64,000 nt of DNA from Acidimangrovimonas sediminis (lineage in GTDB: Bacteria > Pseudomonadota > Alphaproteobacteria > Rhodobacterales > Rhodobacteraceae). The notes under the pieces were generated by a model. That model ran no database searches and had not been told where the DNA came from. It saw only the letters and a program-made list of their open reading frames with translations. The stretch lies in contig NZ_PHSN01000020.1 in NCBI RefSeq assembly GCF_002871005.1, forward strand, positions 1 through 64,000, read 5' to 3'. The position numbers and the translations under genes are program-made. Numbering within the stretch: position 1 is the first letter of the stretch; each line of letters opens with the position of its first letter. Below, piece after piece: positions 43,060 through 53,142 of the stretch.

Positions 43060-43419
43060 ATGCGCAACGCGGCACTGATCCTCGGCATCATCGGCGGCCT
43101 CTGGGGCATGCTGGTGGGCTTTTTCAGCTACGGCTACACCGTGTTCGTCGATATGTTCGGCAACGACGTCGGTGACCTCGCCCATCAGGTCGATAATCCG
43201 CAGTTAATTCGTGTAGTTAGCCTGATCGCGCCGATCCTCGCGATCGCCGGTGGCGCGATGGCGCGGTCACAGAACATCGCCGCGGGCGTGCTGCTGATCG
43301 CCTCGGCCGCGGGGATGTATTACGCCTTCGGATACGGGGTCTTCACGATGTTCCCGATCGCCATGTGCGGCATCGGCGGCCTTTTCGCGCTGATGGCGAT
43401 TCGGCCGGACCCGCATTAA
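43060..43419 (+). CDS. small four-helix membrane protein
   Basis: A 119-residue protein with helices at about 3-30, 47-66, 70-88 and 92-112. Resembles DUF4064-like small membrane proteins, which have no known function. Divergent from cspA, so a cold-induced divergent promoter is possible. Confidence 0.7.
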   Translation: MRNAALILGIIGGLWGMLVGFFSYGYTVFVDMFGNDVGDLAHQVDNPQLIRVVSLIAPILAIAGGAMARSQNIAAGVLLIASAAGMYYAFGYGVFTMFPIAMCGIGGLFALMAIRPDPH

Positions 43420-43500
43420 GCGCCAGCAAGTCACGTTCCACCCCCGCCCGGCGGAAACCGGCTGCCCGGGCAGGGCCGGCCGGCCGGGTCGATTCGGGCC

Positions 43501-45459
43501 TCAGCGCAGGTCGGGCGGCGTGCCCTCGGCGGCGAGATCGGCCACCACCTGGTCGAGCGTCACGGTCTCGGTCCGGTTCTCGCCGAGGCGGCGCAGGGAC
43601 ACGGTACGCTCCTCGACCTCCTTCATGCCGACGGCAAGGATCGCGGGGACCTTGCCCAGCGAATGCTCGCGGACCTTGTAGTTGATCTTCTCGTTGCGGA
43701 TGTCGGCCTCGGCCCGCACCCCCGCGGCCTTCAGCGCGGCCACGACCTCGTGCACATAATCGTCGGCATCCGAGACGATCGAGGCGACGACGGCCTGGCG
43801 CGGCGCCAGCCACATCGGCAGGCGGCCCGCGAAGTTTTCGATCATCATGCCGATGAACCGCTCGAACGAACCCAGCACCGCGCGGTGCAGCATGAAGGGC
43901 CGGTGGCGTTCGCCATCCGCGCCCACGTAATCTGCATCCAGCCGCTCGGGCAGGTTCGGGTCAAGTTGCAGCGTGCCGCACTGCCAGTCGCGCCCGATCG
44001 CGTCGGTCAGCACGAATTCCAGCTTGGGCGCGTAGAAGGCGCCTTCGCCCTCGAAGATCTCGTAGGGGCGGCCGGCCATGTCGCAGGCGTTGGCCAGCGC
44101 GGCCTCCATCTTGTCCCAGCTCTCGTCCGAGCCCACGCGCTTTTCCGGCCGGGTCGACAGCTTCACCCGCCACTTGTCGAACCCGAGGTCGGCGTAGATG
44201 CCGGCCAGGAACTCGATGAACTTGGCCGATTCCGCCTCGATCTGGTCGGCGGTGCAGAAGATATGCGCATCGTCCTGGGTGAAGCCGCGCACCCGCATGA
44301 TGCCGTGCAGCGCGCCCGAGGGCTCATAGCGGTTGCACGAGCCGAACTCGGCCATGCGCAGCGGCAGGTCGCGGTAGCTTTTCGTGCCCACGTTGAAGAT
44401 CTGCACATGGCAGGGGCAGTTCATCGGCTTCAGCGCGTTCACGGTCTTCTCGCGCGCGTGGTCTTCCTCGACCTCGACGATGAACATGTTCTCGCCGTAG
44501 TTGTCCCAGTGGCCCGAGGCTTCCCACAGCTTGCGGTTCACGACCTGGGGGGTGTTCACCTCGACATAGCCGTCGGCGCGCTGCTTGCGGCGCATGTAGT
44601 CCTGCAGCGTGGTGTAGATCGTCCAGCCGTTCGGATGCCAGAAGACCTGGCCCGGCGCCTCTTCCTGCATGTGAAACAGGTCCATCTCGCGGCCCAGCTT
44701 GCGGTGGTCGCGCTTGGCGGCCTCTTCCAGCATCGTCAGATGAGCCTTGAGGTCGTCGCGGTTGCGGAAGGCGACGCCATAGATGCGCTGGAGCATCGGG
44801 CGATTGCTGTCGCCGCGCCAGTAGGCGCCCGCCACGCTCATCAGCTTGAATGCGTCGGCGGGCAGCTGGCCGGTGTGTTGCAGGTGCGGCCCGCGGCACA
44901 GATCCTGCCAGTCGCCGTGCCAGTACATCCGGATCTTCTGATCCGCCGGGATCGCCTCGACCAGCTCGACCTTGTAGTTCTCGCCGTTGGCCTTGTAGTA
45001 GGCGATCGCGCGGTCGCGGTCCCAGACCTCGGTGCGGACCGGATCGCGGAGGTTGATGATTTCCTTCATCTTCTTCTCGATCGCCCCCAGATCCTCGGGC
45101 GTGAACGGCTCTTCGCGGTCGAAGTCGTAATACCAGCCGTCCTTGATCACTGGGCCGATCGTGACCTTGACGTCGGGCCACAGCTCCTGCACCGCGCGGG
45201 CCATCACGTGAGCCAGGTCGTGGCGGATCAGTTCCAGCGCCGGGGCCTCGTCGGCCATGGTGTTGATGGCGATCTTCGCGTCCGCGTCGATCGGCCACTG
45301 CAGGTCCCAGTGCTGGCCGTCCACCTTGGCCGAAATCGCCTTCTTCGCCAGCGACTTGGAGATGTCGGCGGCAACTTCGGCGGGGGTCACGCCGGCGGCG
45401 TAATCGCGCGAATTGCCGTCAGGGAATGTCAGGGAGATGCGGGACGTGTCGAGGCTCAT
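43501..45459 (-). CDS. thrS: threonyl-tRNA synthetase
   Basis: Charges tRNA-Thr. The 652-residue protein has an N-terminal TGS domain (1-62), the editing domain with [12 protein letters not shown] (about 82), class II motifs including [15 protein letters not shown] (about 389) and a C-terminal anticodon-binding domain (about 550-640). Catalytic zinc ligands lie in [11 protein letters not shown] (Cys) and nearby His residues. ATG 45459 is chosen by homology; the frame runs open upstream to 45780 without support. Confidence 0.97.
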   Translation of the reverse strand: MSLDTSRISLTFPDGNSRDYAAGVTPAEVAADISKSLAKKAISAKVDGQHWDLQWPIDADAKIAINTMADEAPALELIRHDLAHVMARAVQELWPDVKVTIGPVIKDGWYYDFDREEPFTPEDLGAIEKKMKEIINLRDPVRTEVWDRDRAIAYYKANGENYKVELVEAIPADQKIRMYWHGDWQDLCRGPHLQHTGQLPADAFKLMSVAGAYWRGDSNRPMLQRIYGVAFRNRDDLKAHLTMLEEAAKRDHRKLGREMDLFHMQEEAPGQVFWHPNGWTIYTTLQDYMRRKQRADGYVEVNTPQVVNRKLWEASGHWDNYGENMFIVEVEEDHAREKTVNALKPMNCPCHVQIFNVGTKSYRDLPLRMAEFGSCNRYEPSGALHGIMRVRGFTQDDAHIFCTADQIEAESAKFIEFLAGIYADLGFDKWRVKLSTRPEKRVGSDESWDKMEAALANACDMAGRPYEIFEGEGAFYAPKLEFVLTDAIGRDWQCGTLQLDPNLPERLDADYVGADGERHRPFMLHRAVLGSFERFIGMMIENFAGRLPMWLAPRQAVVASIVSDADDYVHEVVAALKAAGVRAEADIRNEKINYKVREHSLGKVPAILAVGMKEVEERTVSLRRLGENRTETVTLDQVVADLAAEGTPPDLR

Positions 45460-45722
45460 CGGCCTGTCTCCTCGTCGGTTTGGCGCCCACGGAGCGCCCG
45501 GTTGCGGGTTATGTCCGGGCGTGATGCGCCCGGCGCCCGGCGAAGTCAACCGCGAATGCGGGCGGGGCAGGGGCCGAGGCGATCGCGCCGCGGCCCCGTG
45601 GGCACACCCGCCCCTCCGGCGGTCGTCGGCGGGTGGGAAAGACAAGGCGCGGCGTGTCAAAGCTGCGTGGCCGTGGCACCATGCGCGGGAACCCGCCGGG
45701 GAGATCCCGCATTGGAACCAGC

Positions 45723-47048
45723 ATGAGCGACACTGCATCCTCACCAGACACCAACGGAACCCGGGACGACGGCCTTGCATGCGCCGTCTTCGACCGGGTC
45801 GCCGGCGAAAGCGAGACCGATGACCTCGCTCCCGGGATCCGCGCGCAGGAGCCTGCGAACTTCCTGCGCCATGTCAGCGCGCTGAGCCTGACGAAGGCTG
45901 CCGACGGTCTGATCGACCCGAAGCTTGTGCTGAGCTGGCTTCTGACGCAGGGCGGCGCCGGGGCTGGCTTCGTGGGCTTCCTCGTGCCGATCCGCGAGGC
46001 GGGCGCGCTGCTGCCGCAGCTGTTCGTCACCGACAGGATCCGGCGGATGGCCCGGCGCAAATGGGCCTGGGCCGGGGGCAGCGCTGTGCAGGGGCTCGCG
46101 GCGGCGGCGATCGGTCTGGCGGGGTTCATGCTCTCGGGCCCGGCGCTCGGCTATGCGATCCTGGGGGCGCTCGCGGTGCTGGCGGTGGCGCGCTCGGTCT
46201 GCTCGGCCAGCTACAAGGACGTGCTGGGGCGTACCGTCGCCAAGGGGCGGCGCGGCACGGCCTCGGGGATCGCCGGGTCGGTCGCGGCGGGGGCGGTACT
46301 GATCTTCGCGCTTGTGCTGCTCTCGGGGCTGGCGCCGCGCCGGGGCGTGGTGCTGGTCGCGCTCGCGCTGGCGGCGCTGTTCTGGCTCGGCGGCGGCACG
46401 CTGATGTCGCGCATGGCCGAACCCTCGGAACCCGCCAAGGCGCAGGGCGGGGGCGTGCGGGCCGCGCTGGGTCAGCTCCATCACCTGCGCGACGATTGGC
46501 GGCTGCGGCGCTTCGTGCTGGCCCGCGGCCTTCTGACCGCGACGGCGCTGTCGCCGCCCTATATCGTGCTGATGGCGGGCGAGGGGGCCAGGGGCGCGTT
46601 GGGCGGAGAGCTGGGCGCGATGGTGCTGGCATCCTCGCTGGCGGCGCTAGTGTCGTCCTACGTCTGGGGGCGGCTGTCGGACCGGTCGAGCCGCTGGGTG
46701 CTGATGCTCGCGGGCGTCATGGGCGCGGCGGGCATGGGGCTGGCCCTGGGGTTCGGGGCCGCGGGCCTAATGGGTACGGTCTGGGCACCGGCGGCGGCGC
46801 TCTTCGTGCTGAACCTCGCCCACCAGGGGGTGCGGATCGGGCGGTCGACCTACCTCGTCGACATGGCGCGCGAGGATCTGCGCGCACCCTATACCTCGGT
46901 CGGGAACACGGTGATCGGGGTGATCCTGCTCGCCTCGGGTGCCTTCGGGGCGCTGGCGGCCGCCTGGGGGGCCGAGGCCACCCTCGCGCTCTTCGCAGCC
47001 ATGGCGATCGCGGCGGCCCTCGTGGCGCGCGGCCTGCCGGAAGCCTGA
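45723..47048 (+). CDS. MFS-type transporter
   Basis: A 441-residue membrane protein with about 10-12 helices, Gly/Ala-rich. The polar 50-residue N-terminus is followed by [20 protein letters not shown] and a cytoplasmic [11 protein letters not shown] loop; a second half begins near 250. No ligand clue. Start ATG 45723 follows a GC-rich stretch. Divergent from thrS. Confidence 0.83.
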   Translation: MSDTASSPDTNGTRDDGLACAVFDRVAGESETDDLAPGIRAQEPANFLRHVSALSLTKAADGLIDPKLVLSWLLTQGGAGAGFVGFLVPIREAGALLPQLFVTDRIRRMARRKWAWAGGSAVQGLAAAAIGLAGFMLSGPALGYAILGALAVLAVARSVCSASYKDVLGRTVAKGRRGTASGIAGSVAAGAVLIFALVLLSGLAPRRGVVLVALALAALFWLGGGTLMSRMAEPSEPAKAQGGGVRAALGQLHHLRDDWRLRRFVLARGLLTATALSPPYIVLMAGEGARGALGGELGAMVLASSLAALVSSYVWGRLSDRSSRWVLMLAGVMGAAGMGLALGFGAAGLMGTVWAPAAALFVLNLAHQGVRIGRSTYLVDMAREDLRAPYTSVGNTVIGVILLASGAFGALAAAWGAEATLALFAAMAIAAALVARGLPEA

Positions 47049-47239
47049 GCGCCCGCCCCTGCGATAGGGCGCCGCCCCTTCCGACCCGGACCACCGACCG
47101 CCCTTTCATTGTTCCCCAAATACGCAAACCACATCCCGGGCCCCTCGACCGGCCCGATACATGGCACCGGCCCCCTCCGCTCCGCCGCCTTTCATTCGCC
47201 GCCCCGCCGCGCTAGGCAGGACGAAACGGAGGGCAGGAC

Positions 47240-48007
47240 ATGGCAGAGCCGCAGCATCTGGAACCGCAGTATCTGGAAACGCCGCAGGGCCGGCGCATCG
47301 CCTATCACCGGACCGGGGGCACGGGGCCGGGTGTCGTCTTCCTCGGCGGTTTCAAGTCCGACATGGAGGGCACGAAGGCCGTCCACCTTCAGGGTTGGGC
47401 CGAACGCACGGGCCGCGCCTTCCTGCGGTTCGACTATTCCGGCCATGGCCAGTCTTCCGGGGATTTCCTCGAGGGGTGCATCGGCGACTGGGCCGAGGAT
47501 GCGGCCGCGGCGATCTCGGCCCTGACCGAGGGGCCGCAGGTCCTTGTCGGGTCCTCGATGGGGGGGTGGATCTCGCTCCTGATGACGCGGCGACCGGGCG
47601 CGCGGGTGGCGGGCCTCGTGGGTATCGCCGCGGCGCCCGATTTCACCGAGGACAGCATGTGGGCGGGCTTTTCCGAGGCCCAGCGGCAGGAAATGGCCGA
47701 GACGGGCCGGGTCGCGCTGCCGTCGGAATACGACGACGGCCCCTACATCATCACCCGGCGGCTGATCGAGGAGGGCCGCGACCGGCTGGTGCTGCGCGAT
47801 CCCCTGCCGCTGGCGTTTCCGGTCCGGTTCCTGCAGGGCACTGCCGATGCCGACGTGCCGCAGGAGGTGGCGCTGCGGCTTCTGGGCCATGCCGAGGGGG
47901 CGGACATCCGGCTGACGCTGGTCAAGGGGGCCGATCACCGGTTCTCGACCCCCGAGTGTCTCGCGCTGGTCGAGGCGACGGTGGAAGAGGTGCTGGCGGC
48001 GGTCTGA
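47240..48007 (+). CDS. alpha/beta hydrolase, ABHD10-like
   Basis: A 255-residue serine hydrolase. The nucleophile elbow is GSSMGG (104-109, Ser106), preceded by the oxyanion region FLGGFKSDMEG; the acid is probably the Asp in GTADADVP (about 207) and the His in ADHRFS (about 235). The sequence resembles thioesterase/esterase ABHD10-like proteins. The 191-base gap before it has nothing recognised. Confidence 0.85.
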   Translation: MAEPQHLEPQYLETPQGRRIAYHRTGGTGPGVVFLGGFKSDMEGTKAVHLQGWAERTGRAFLRFDYSGHGQSSGDFLEGCIGDWAEDAAAAISALTEGPQVLVGSSMGGWISLLMTRRPGARVAGLVGIAAAPDFTEDSMWAGFSEAQRQEMAETGRVALPSEYDDGPYIITRRLIEEGRDRLVLRDPLPLAFPVRFLQGTADADVPQEVALRLLGHAEGADIRLTLVKGADHRFSTPECLALVEATVEEVLAAV

Positions 48008-48118
48008 AGGCGCCGGATTACCGGGGAAGTGACGGGGGCGCGGCCACCGGAATGTCATCCCCCGACGTCCCGAAATATCGTAGACATGGCGCGAGCAGAC
48101 GCGCGGAAAGACCCCACG

Positions 48119-48829
48119 ATGCCTGAACCTCTTGTGCTGATCCCCGGCATGATGTGCGACGCCCGGGCCGTCTGGCACCAGACCATCGCCCTGTCGGCCG
48201 AGCGTGCGGTCACCGTCGCGCCGCCGGTTGCGGGCACCACGGTCGAGGAGATGGCGGTCGCGACCCTCGACCAGTCGCCCGCGCGCTTCGCGCTGGCGGG
48301 GCAGGGGCTTGGGGCGAATGTGGCGCTGGAGATGCTGCGCCGCGCGCCGGAGCGGATCAGCCGGATCGCCCTCATAGCCTTCTCGGCGCAGGCCGACCCC
48401 TCGGCCCAGTCGGTGGCGCGCGAGCCGCGCATCGTCGGCGCGCAGGCCGGGCGCCTGGCCGAGGTGATGCGCGAGGAGGTGCCCGAGGCCTGGCTTGCCG
48501 ATGGCGATGCGCGGCCCGAGATCCTGGGCATGCTGCGCGACATGGCGCTGACGCTGGGCGAGGGGGTCTTTGTCCGCCAGAGCCGGGCGTTGCAGCGCCG
48601 GGGCGACCAGCAGGCGGTGCTGCGGCGCGCGACGCTTCCGGCGCTGGTGATCTGCGGCGCCGACGATCCCGCCACGTTGCCGCGGCGGCATCACTTCATG
48701 GCGGAACTGATGCCGCAGGCGCGCTGCGTCGAGATCGTCCTGTGCGGCCACCTGCCGACGATGGAGCAGCCGGAGATCGTCACCGGTGTGCTCGAAGACT
48801 GGCTGCGCGCGCCGCTACCGGCACGCTGA
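48119..48829 (+). CDS. alpha/beta hydrolase-fold protein lacking the nucleophile Ser
   Basis: A 236-residue alpha/beta hydrolase homologue starting MPEPLVLIPGMMCDARAVW. The nucleophile elbow, GxSxG in active relatives, reads GQGLG (61-65), so residue 63 is Gly. The acid (Asp in GADDPATLP) and His (GHLPTMEQPE) are kept. It should not act as a classical serine hydrolase, and may be a binding protein or use another nucleophile. ATG 48119 is chosen as the family start. It is 111 bases after the other hydrolase. Confidence 0.8.
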   Translation: MPEPLVLIPGMMCDARAVWHQTIALSAERAVTVAPPVAGTTVEEMAVATLDQSPARFALAGQGLGANVALEMLRRAPERISRIALIAFSAQADPSAQSVAREPRIVGAQAGRLAEVMREEVPEAWLADGDARPEILGMLRDMALTLGEGVFVRQSRALQRRGDQQAVLRRATLPALVICGADDPATLPRRHHFMAELMPQARCVEIVLCGHLPTMEQPEIVTGVLEDWLRAPLPAR

Positions 48830-48926
48830 GAAGTTCGACAGGCTGCGAAGTCCGGAGCCTGAGATCCTATGCGGTGAGAGGCCCGGCGCACTTGGGTCGG
48901 TCGCACTGAGAGGCCCGCAACGCTGA

Positions 48927-48944
48927 GGAACGGCGCGCCGTTCC
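48927..48944. terminator. perfect palindrome between convergent genes
   Basis: GGAACGGCG-CGCCGTTCC, an 18-base perfect palindrome, lies between the end of the second hydrolase gene and the end of phaZ. It is GC-rich and can fold with a small loop, so it may terminate both transcripts. Confidence 0.4.
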
Positions 48945-49002
48945 CAGTGCCCTGCTCCCGGTTCCCTGCTCCCCGTGCGTCGCGCCCGGGCCCCCGGGCC
49001 GT

Positions 49003-50280
49003 TCAGGCGGAGGCGGCGGAGGTGACGGCGCGCACCTTGGGGCGCGGGGCGTCGGCGTTGGCGTCGATGAAGTTCAGCACGAGCGGGCGGATGTTGTTGC
49101 GCCAGGACTTGCCGGCGAAGATGCCGTAATGGCCCGCACCGGGTTCGAGGTGGCTGGCCTTCTTCTCGTCCGGGAGCCCGGTGCAGAGGTCGAGCGCGGC
49201 GATGCACTGGCCCGGGGCCGAGATGTCGTCATTCGCGCCCTCGACCGTCTTCACCGCGACCTGGGTGATCTTGCCGATGTCGACGCGCTTGCCGGCCACT
49301 GTGAACTCGTTCTTCGCCACCTCGCGGTTCTTGAAGATCCGCTCGACGGTGGAGAGGTAGAATTCCGCCGTCATGTCCATCACGGCGAGGTATTCGTCGT
49401 AGAAGCGGTTGTGGGCGTCGCCGTCCGAGGCATCGCCCTTCGCCTCACGCAGGATCTGGTCGAAGAACGCCTTGCCGTGGCGGTCGGCATTCATCGAGAT
49501 GAACGAGGTCAGCTGCAGAAGGCCGGGGTAGACCGGCCGGCCGACGCCCGCGTATTTCATCCCCACCCGCTGGATCGCCATGTGCTCCAGCTGGCCCATG
49601 GTGACCCGCCGGCCGAAATCCGTCACCTCGGTCGCTGCGGCGTCCGGGTCGATCGGGCCGCCGATCAGCGTCAGCGTGCGCGGCTGCGCCTCGGGGTCCT
49701 CCTCGGCGAGGTAGGCGGTGGCTGCCAGCGTCAGCGGCGCCGGCTGGCAGATCGCGATGACGTTGGTGTCGGGGCCGAGGTGGCGCATGAATTCCACGAG
49801 GTAGAGCGTGTAATCCTCGACGTCGAACTTGCCCATCGAGACCGGGATGTCGCGGGCGTTCTTCCAGTCGGTGACGTAGACCTCGTTGTCGACGATCAGG
49901 CTTTTCACGGTGGATCGGGTGAGCGTGGCGTAGTGGCCCGACATCGGCGCGACCAGCAGGATCTTGCGCTTGCAGGGCTTGCGGCCCGACACCTTGAAGT
50001 GGATCAGGTCGCCGAACGGGCGGTCGAGCACGGTCTCGACCGAGACCAGGTGATCGCGGCCGTCCTCGCCCGTGAAGGTGCGGATGCCCCAGCTGGGTTT
50101 CGCCACCATGCGCGAAAAGGCGCGTTCGGTCACCGCGCCCCAGGCGGCGGTGAGATTGACCAGCGGAGAGGGCACCATGCCGAACATCGGGTAGCCCGCC
50201 AGCGCGCGCGCCGAGGCGCCCAGCCACTCGTTCGTGTTGCGCGCGGTCTCCATCAGGTCGTAGGTCATGAGGTTCTTCAT
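49003..50280 (-). CDS. phaZ: intracellular polyhydroxybutyrate depolymerase
   Basis: Degrades stored PHB granules. The 425-residue protein matches the intracellular PhaZ1 type: nucleophile Cys178 in AICQPAP, a MSGHYATLTR box (about 113-122), and a C-terminal PGAGHYGIFAGKSWR with the catalytic His. Start ATG 50280. Divergent from phaC, 109 bases apart, a standard alphaproteobacterial layout. Confidence 0.94.
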   Translation of the reverse strand: MKNLMTYDLMETARNTNEWLGASARALAGYPMFGMVPSPLVNLTAAWGAVTERAFSRMVAKPSWGIRTFTGEDGRDHLVSVETVLDRPFGDLIHFKVSGRKPCKRKILLVAPMSGHYATLTRSTVKSLIVDNEVYVTDWKNARDIPVSMGKFDVEDYTLYLVEFMRHLGPDTNVIAICQPAPLTLAATAYLAEEDPEAQPRTLTLIGGPIDPDAAATEVTDFGRRVTMGQLEHMAIQRVGMKYAGVGRPVYPGLLQLTSFISMNADRHGKAFFDQILREAKGDASDGDAHNRFYDEYLAVMDMTAEFYLSTVERIFKNREVAKNEFTVAGKRVDIGKITQVAVKTVEGANDDISAPGQCIAALDLCTGLPDEKKASHLEPGAGHYGIFAGKSWRNNIRPLVLNFIDANADAPRPKVRAVTSAASA

Positions 50281-50389
50281 CGCGGTCCCTTTCCCAGGCT
50301 GCTCCTCCCGGTGGGTTGAGCCATGGCGCCTTTCCCCAAAGGGACTCGGGCGCTATGATTGGACGAGAAGATAGGGGGGAAACCTTAAC

Positions 50390-52195
50390 ATGACAACTGA
50401 TGATGCAGCCGCAGAAACCCGGCTGGACCGTCTGAACGCCAATCTTTCCAAGGTTGACGAGTTGTCCCGACGGCTGGCCACCGTGCTGTCGCAGAAACGG
50501 CAGATTCCCTCGGCTCTGCAGGGGCCGAGCCAGGATTTGTTCCTGCGCGCGGCCGCGGCCTACATGGCCGAGATGATGAACAACCCGTCGAAGATCATCG
50601 AGCAGCAGGTCGGTTACTGGGGCAAGACGCTGAAACATTACGTAGAGGCGCAGGAGCAGCTTGCGCACGGCAAGTTTACCGCACCGCCCGACCTGACCGC
50701 CGCCGACCGTCGGTTCCAGAACCCGCTGTGGGAGACCCACCCGTGGTTCAACTTCATCAAGCAGCAGTACATGTTCAACGCCGAGGCGGTGGAGCGCGCG
50801 GTGCATGACCTCGACGATCTTTCGCCGAAAGATCGCTCCCGGGTCGAGTATTTCACACGCCAGATCCTCGACATGATGTCGCCCACGAATTTCCTCGGGA
50901 CCAACCCCGACGCGCTGGAACGCGCCGTCGCCACGGACGGCGAATCGCTGGTGCAGGGGCTGGAGAACCTGGTGCGCGACCTTGAGTCGAACAAGGGCGA
51001 CCTGCTGGTCACGCTGGCCGATCGCGACGCGTTCAAGGTGGGCGAGAACCTTGGCACCACGCCCGGCTCGGTGGTCTTCCGCAACCGCATGCTGGAGCTG
51101 ATCCAGTACGCGCCCGCGACCGAGAAGGTGCACAAGACCCCGCTGGTGATCTTCCCGCCCTGGATCAACAAGTACTACATCCTCGACCTGAAGCCGCAGA
51201 ACAGCTTCATCAAGTGGCTGACGGAACAGGGCTTCACCGTCTTCATCGCCAGCTGGGTGAACCCCGATCCCAGCTATGTCGACGTGGGTCTCGACCAGTA
51301 TATCGAGGAGGGCTACCTCGCCGCCTTCGACGCAGTGCAGAAGATCACCGGCGAGAAGAAGCTCAACGCCATTGGCTATTGCATCGGCGGCACCACGCTG
51401 GCGCTGACCCTGGCCTACCTGGCCAAGCGCGGCAGGAACCCGGTGAAGGCCGCGACCTTCTTCACCACGCTCACCGATTTCTCGGACCAGGGCGAGGTCG
51501 GGGTGTTCCTGGCCGATGATTTCGTCGACGGGATCGAGGCCGAGGTCGGCCATGCCGGGATGCTGCCCGCCTTCTACATGTCACGCACCTTCTCGTTCCT
51601 GCGCTCGAACGACCTGATCTACCAGCCCGCGATCAAGAGCTACATGATGGGCGAGGCCCCCCCCGCCTTCGACCTGCTCTACTGGAACGGCGACTCGACC
51701 AACTTGCCGGGCAAGATGGCGGTGGAGTACCTGCGCCGCCTGTGCCAGCAGGACGCCTTCGCGGCGAAGGGCTTCGAGGTGTTGGGCGAGACGGTCCGGA
51801 TTTCCGACGTCAACGTGCCGCTCTGCGCCATCGCGTGCGAGACCGACCACATCGCCGCCTGGCGGTCGAGCTTCAACGGCATCAAGCAGATGGGGGCGAA
51901 GGACAAGACCTTCATTCTGGCGCAGTCGGGCCATATCGCAGGGATCGTCAACCCGCCGTCCAAGGGCAAGTACGGCCATTGGGTCGGCGAGACGCCCGCC
52001 GGAACGCCAGAGGCGTGGAAGGAGGCGGCGGCGTTCCACCAGGGCAGCTGGTGGCCACGCTGGCGCGACTGGCTGGCGACGATGTCGGGCCCGATGGTGG
52101 CGGCTCGCGTTCCGGGCGATTCGGGGGGAGAGGTGCTCGCCCCCGCGCCGGGCACCTATGTCGTCTCTCAGCCAAGTGCCCGTGCCGCCGAATAA
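50390..52195 (+). CDS. phaC: class I poly(3-hydroxyalkanoate) synthase
   Basis: Polymerises (R)-3-hydroxybutyryl-CoA on the granule. The 601-residue protein has the lipase-like box GYCIGGTT with catalytic Cys331, an Asp in CETDHIAAW (about 484) and a His in SGHIAGIVNPP (about 513). The N-terminal domain (about 90-200) is typical of class I. GGGGGGAAACC lies before ATG 50390. It is followed by phaP with its own promoter. Confidence 0.96.
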   Translation: MTTDDAAAETRLDRLNANLSKVDELSRRLATVLSQKRQIPSALQGPSQDLFLRAAAAYMAEMMNNPSKIIEQQVGYWGKTLKHYVEAQEQLAHGKFTAPPDLTAADRRFQNPLWETHPWFNFIKQQYMFNAEAVERAVHDLDDLSPKDRSRVEYFTRQILDMMSPTNFLGTNPDALERAVATDGESLVQGLENLVRDLESNKGDLLVTLADRDAFKVGENLGTTPGSVVFRNRMLELIQYAPATEKVHKTPLVIFPPWINKYYILDLKPQNSFIKWLTEQGFTVFIASWVNPDPSYVDVGLDQYIEEGYLAAFDAVQKITGEKKLNAIGYCIGGTTLALTLAYLAKRGRNPVKAATFFTTLTDFSDQGEVGVFLADDFVDGIEAEVGHAGMLPAFYMSRTFSFLRSNDLIYQPAIKSYMMGEAPPAFDLLYWNGDSTNLPGKMAVEYLRRLCQQDAFAAKGFEVLGETVRISDVNVPLCAIACETDHIAAWRSSFNGIKQMGAKDKTFILAQSGHIAGIVNPPSKGKYGHWVGETPAGTPEAWKEAAAFHQGSWWPRWRDWLATMSGPMVAARVPGDSGGEVLAPAPGTYVVSQPSARAAE

Positions 52196-52218
52196 TTTAC
52201 CTTGCGTCAGCCATTTGC

Positions 52219-52233
52219 TGCTGCGTCGCAGCA
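52219..52233. promoter_or_regulatory. PhaR-type operator 1 upstream of phaP
   Basis: TGCTGCG-T-CGCAGCA, a perfect 15-base palindrome with the CTGC-N3-GCAG core described for PhaR of Paracoccus denitrificans. It lies just upstream of the -35 box of the phaP promoter and 28 bases (centre to centre) from operator 2. Confidence 0.75.
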
Positions 52234-52240
52234 ATGTCAC

Positions 52241-52269
52241 TTGAAATGCTGCACTGCAGCATCTATCTT
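52241..52269 (+). promoter_or_regulatory. phaP promoter
   Basis: TTGAAA (52241-52246), a 17-base spacer and TATCTT (52264-52269) form a good housekeeping-type promoter. The spacer is filled almost exactly by operator 2. ATG of phaP is 87 bases further on, with AAGGAG in front. Confidence 0.7.
52246..52262. promoter_or_regulatory. PhaR-type operator 2 inside the phaP promoter spacer
   Basis: ATGCTGCA-C-TGCAGCAT, a perfect 17-base palindrome with core CTGC-ACT-GCAG. It sits between the -35 and -10 boxes, where a bound repressor would exclude RNA polymerase. Confidence 0.78.
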
Positions 52270-52355
52270 GATTGCCAGGACGAAACGCGGGACCGCAGAT
52301 GCGGCCAGACCGTGGCCGCCCGCGAAGTGACACGCGAACCCAAGGAGTTGTTGTT

Positions 52356-52805
52356 ATGGCGAAGACTCAAGATTTCACCAAAGTCATGCAGGACATGATG
52401 GCCGCTTTCCCGGTCGACACCAGCGCGTTCCAGGACGCCTTCAAATCGACCGCCGCGTTCGGCGAGAAGATGGCGAAGGTCAACCTCGAGGCGGCCGAGA
52501 AGTCGGTCGAGATCTCGAACAAGTGGACCAAGGACACGCTGGGCAAGATCGCCGACATGTCGAAGGCCAAGACCGAGCCGGCGGAATACACCAAGGCGAT
52601 GACCGAATTCGCTTCGTCGCAGGCCGAGATGGCCGCCGAGAACATGGCGGCCTTCGCCGAAGTGGCGAAGAAAGTGCAGATGGAAACCGTCGAGCTGATG
52701 CTCGCTGCGGGCAAGGACATGCAGGAAGAGACCTCGGCCGCCGTCAAGAAGGCGACGACCGACATGTCGACCGCTGCCAAGAAAGCCGCCACCGCGGCGA
52801 AATAA
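52356..52805 (+). CDS. phaP: phasin (PHB granule protein)
   Basis: A 149-residue amphipathic helical protein that coats granules: short N-terminus, long Ala/Glu/Lys-rich helices with FASSQAEMAAENMAAFAEV, and a Lys/Ala tail (KKAATAAK). Typical Phasin_2 length. Its own promoter with two PhaR operators lies upstream and an intrinsic terminator downstream. Confidence 0.92.
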   Translation: MAKTQDFTKVMQDMMAAFPVDTSAFQDAFKSTAAFGEKMAKVNLEAAEKSVEISNKWTKDTLGKIADMSKAKTEPAEYTKAMTEFASSQAEMAAENMAAFAEVAKKVQMETVELMLAAGKDMQEETSAAVKKATTDMSTAAKKAATAAK

Positions 52806-52866
52806 TCCCCCCAAGGGATGCGAAGCGCCTCGTGCCGGACCTCCTCCCCCGGTATACGAGACGCCG

Positions 52867-52896
52867 AAGGGCGGGCCCGTGTGGTCCGCCCTTTTT
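52867..52896 (+). terminator. phaP terminator
   Basis: AAGGGCGG with an eleven-base loop and CCGCCCTT followed by TTT, an intrinsic terminator on the plus strand 61 bases after the phaP stop. Confidence 0.85.
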
Positions 52897-53044
52897 CATG
52901 TGACCCAATCGCGCCGAAGCGGGGGCCCGCAGCTGTGGAACCTGCGGTCCGTTAGTCCGTGCAGGTGGAGTCGCGACGTTACGCGGCGGTGCGGTTCCGT
53001 GGGGGTCGGCGGGGGGGGCAGCGGGGGGATGGCAAGGGGCGCGA

Positions 53045-53059
53045 TTGCTGCGTCTGCAA
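53045..53059. promoter_or_regulatory. possible PhaR site before phaR
   Basis: TTGCTGCGTCTGCAA, with outer TTGC/GCAA inverted repeats and a partial CTGC core, lies about 85 bases before phaR. It is less perfect than the phaP operators; autoregulation is known for PhaR. The remaining gap 52897-53142 has no gene. Confidence 0.4.
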
Positions 53060-53142
53060 ACGAGGCCGCGGAAATCCTTTCCTTTTTTTCTGCGCTGCCC
53101 TAGGCTTTTCTGCCAGTGCACAGTCCCGGGGAGGGGATGAAG

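Noticed and set aside
45460-45722. T-box or other riboswitch in front of thrS
   Set aside because: No T-box sequence or matching stem pattern is seen, and T-boxes are not usual in alphaproteobacteria.
43663-45726. A 687-codon open frame antisense to thrS
   Set aside because: Same effect of GC-rich codon use; thrS is unambiguous and the antisense product matches nothing recognisable.
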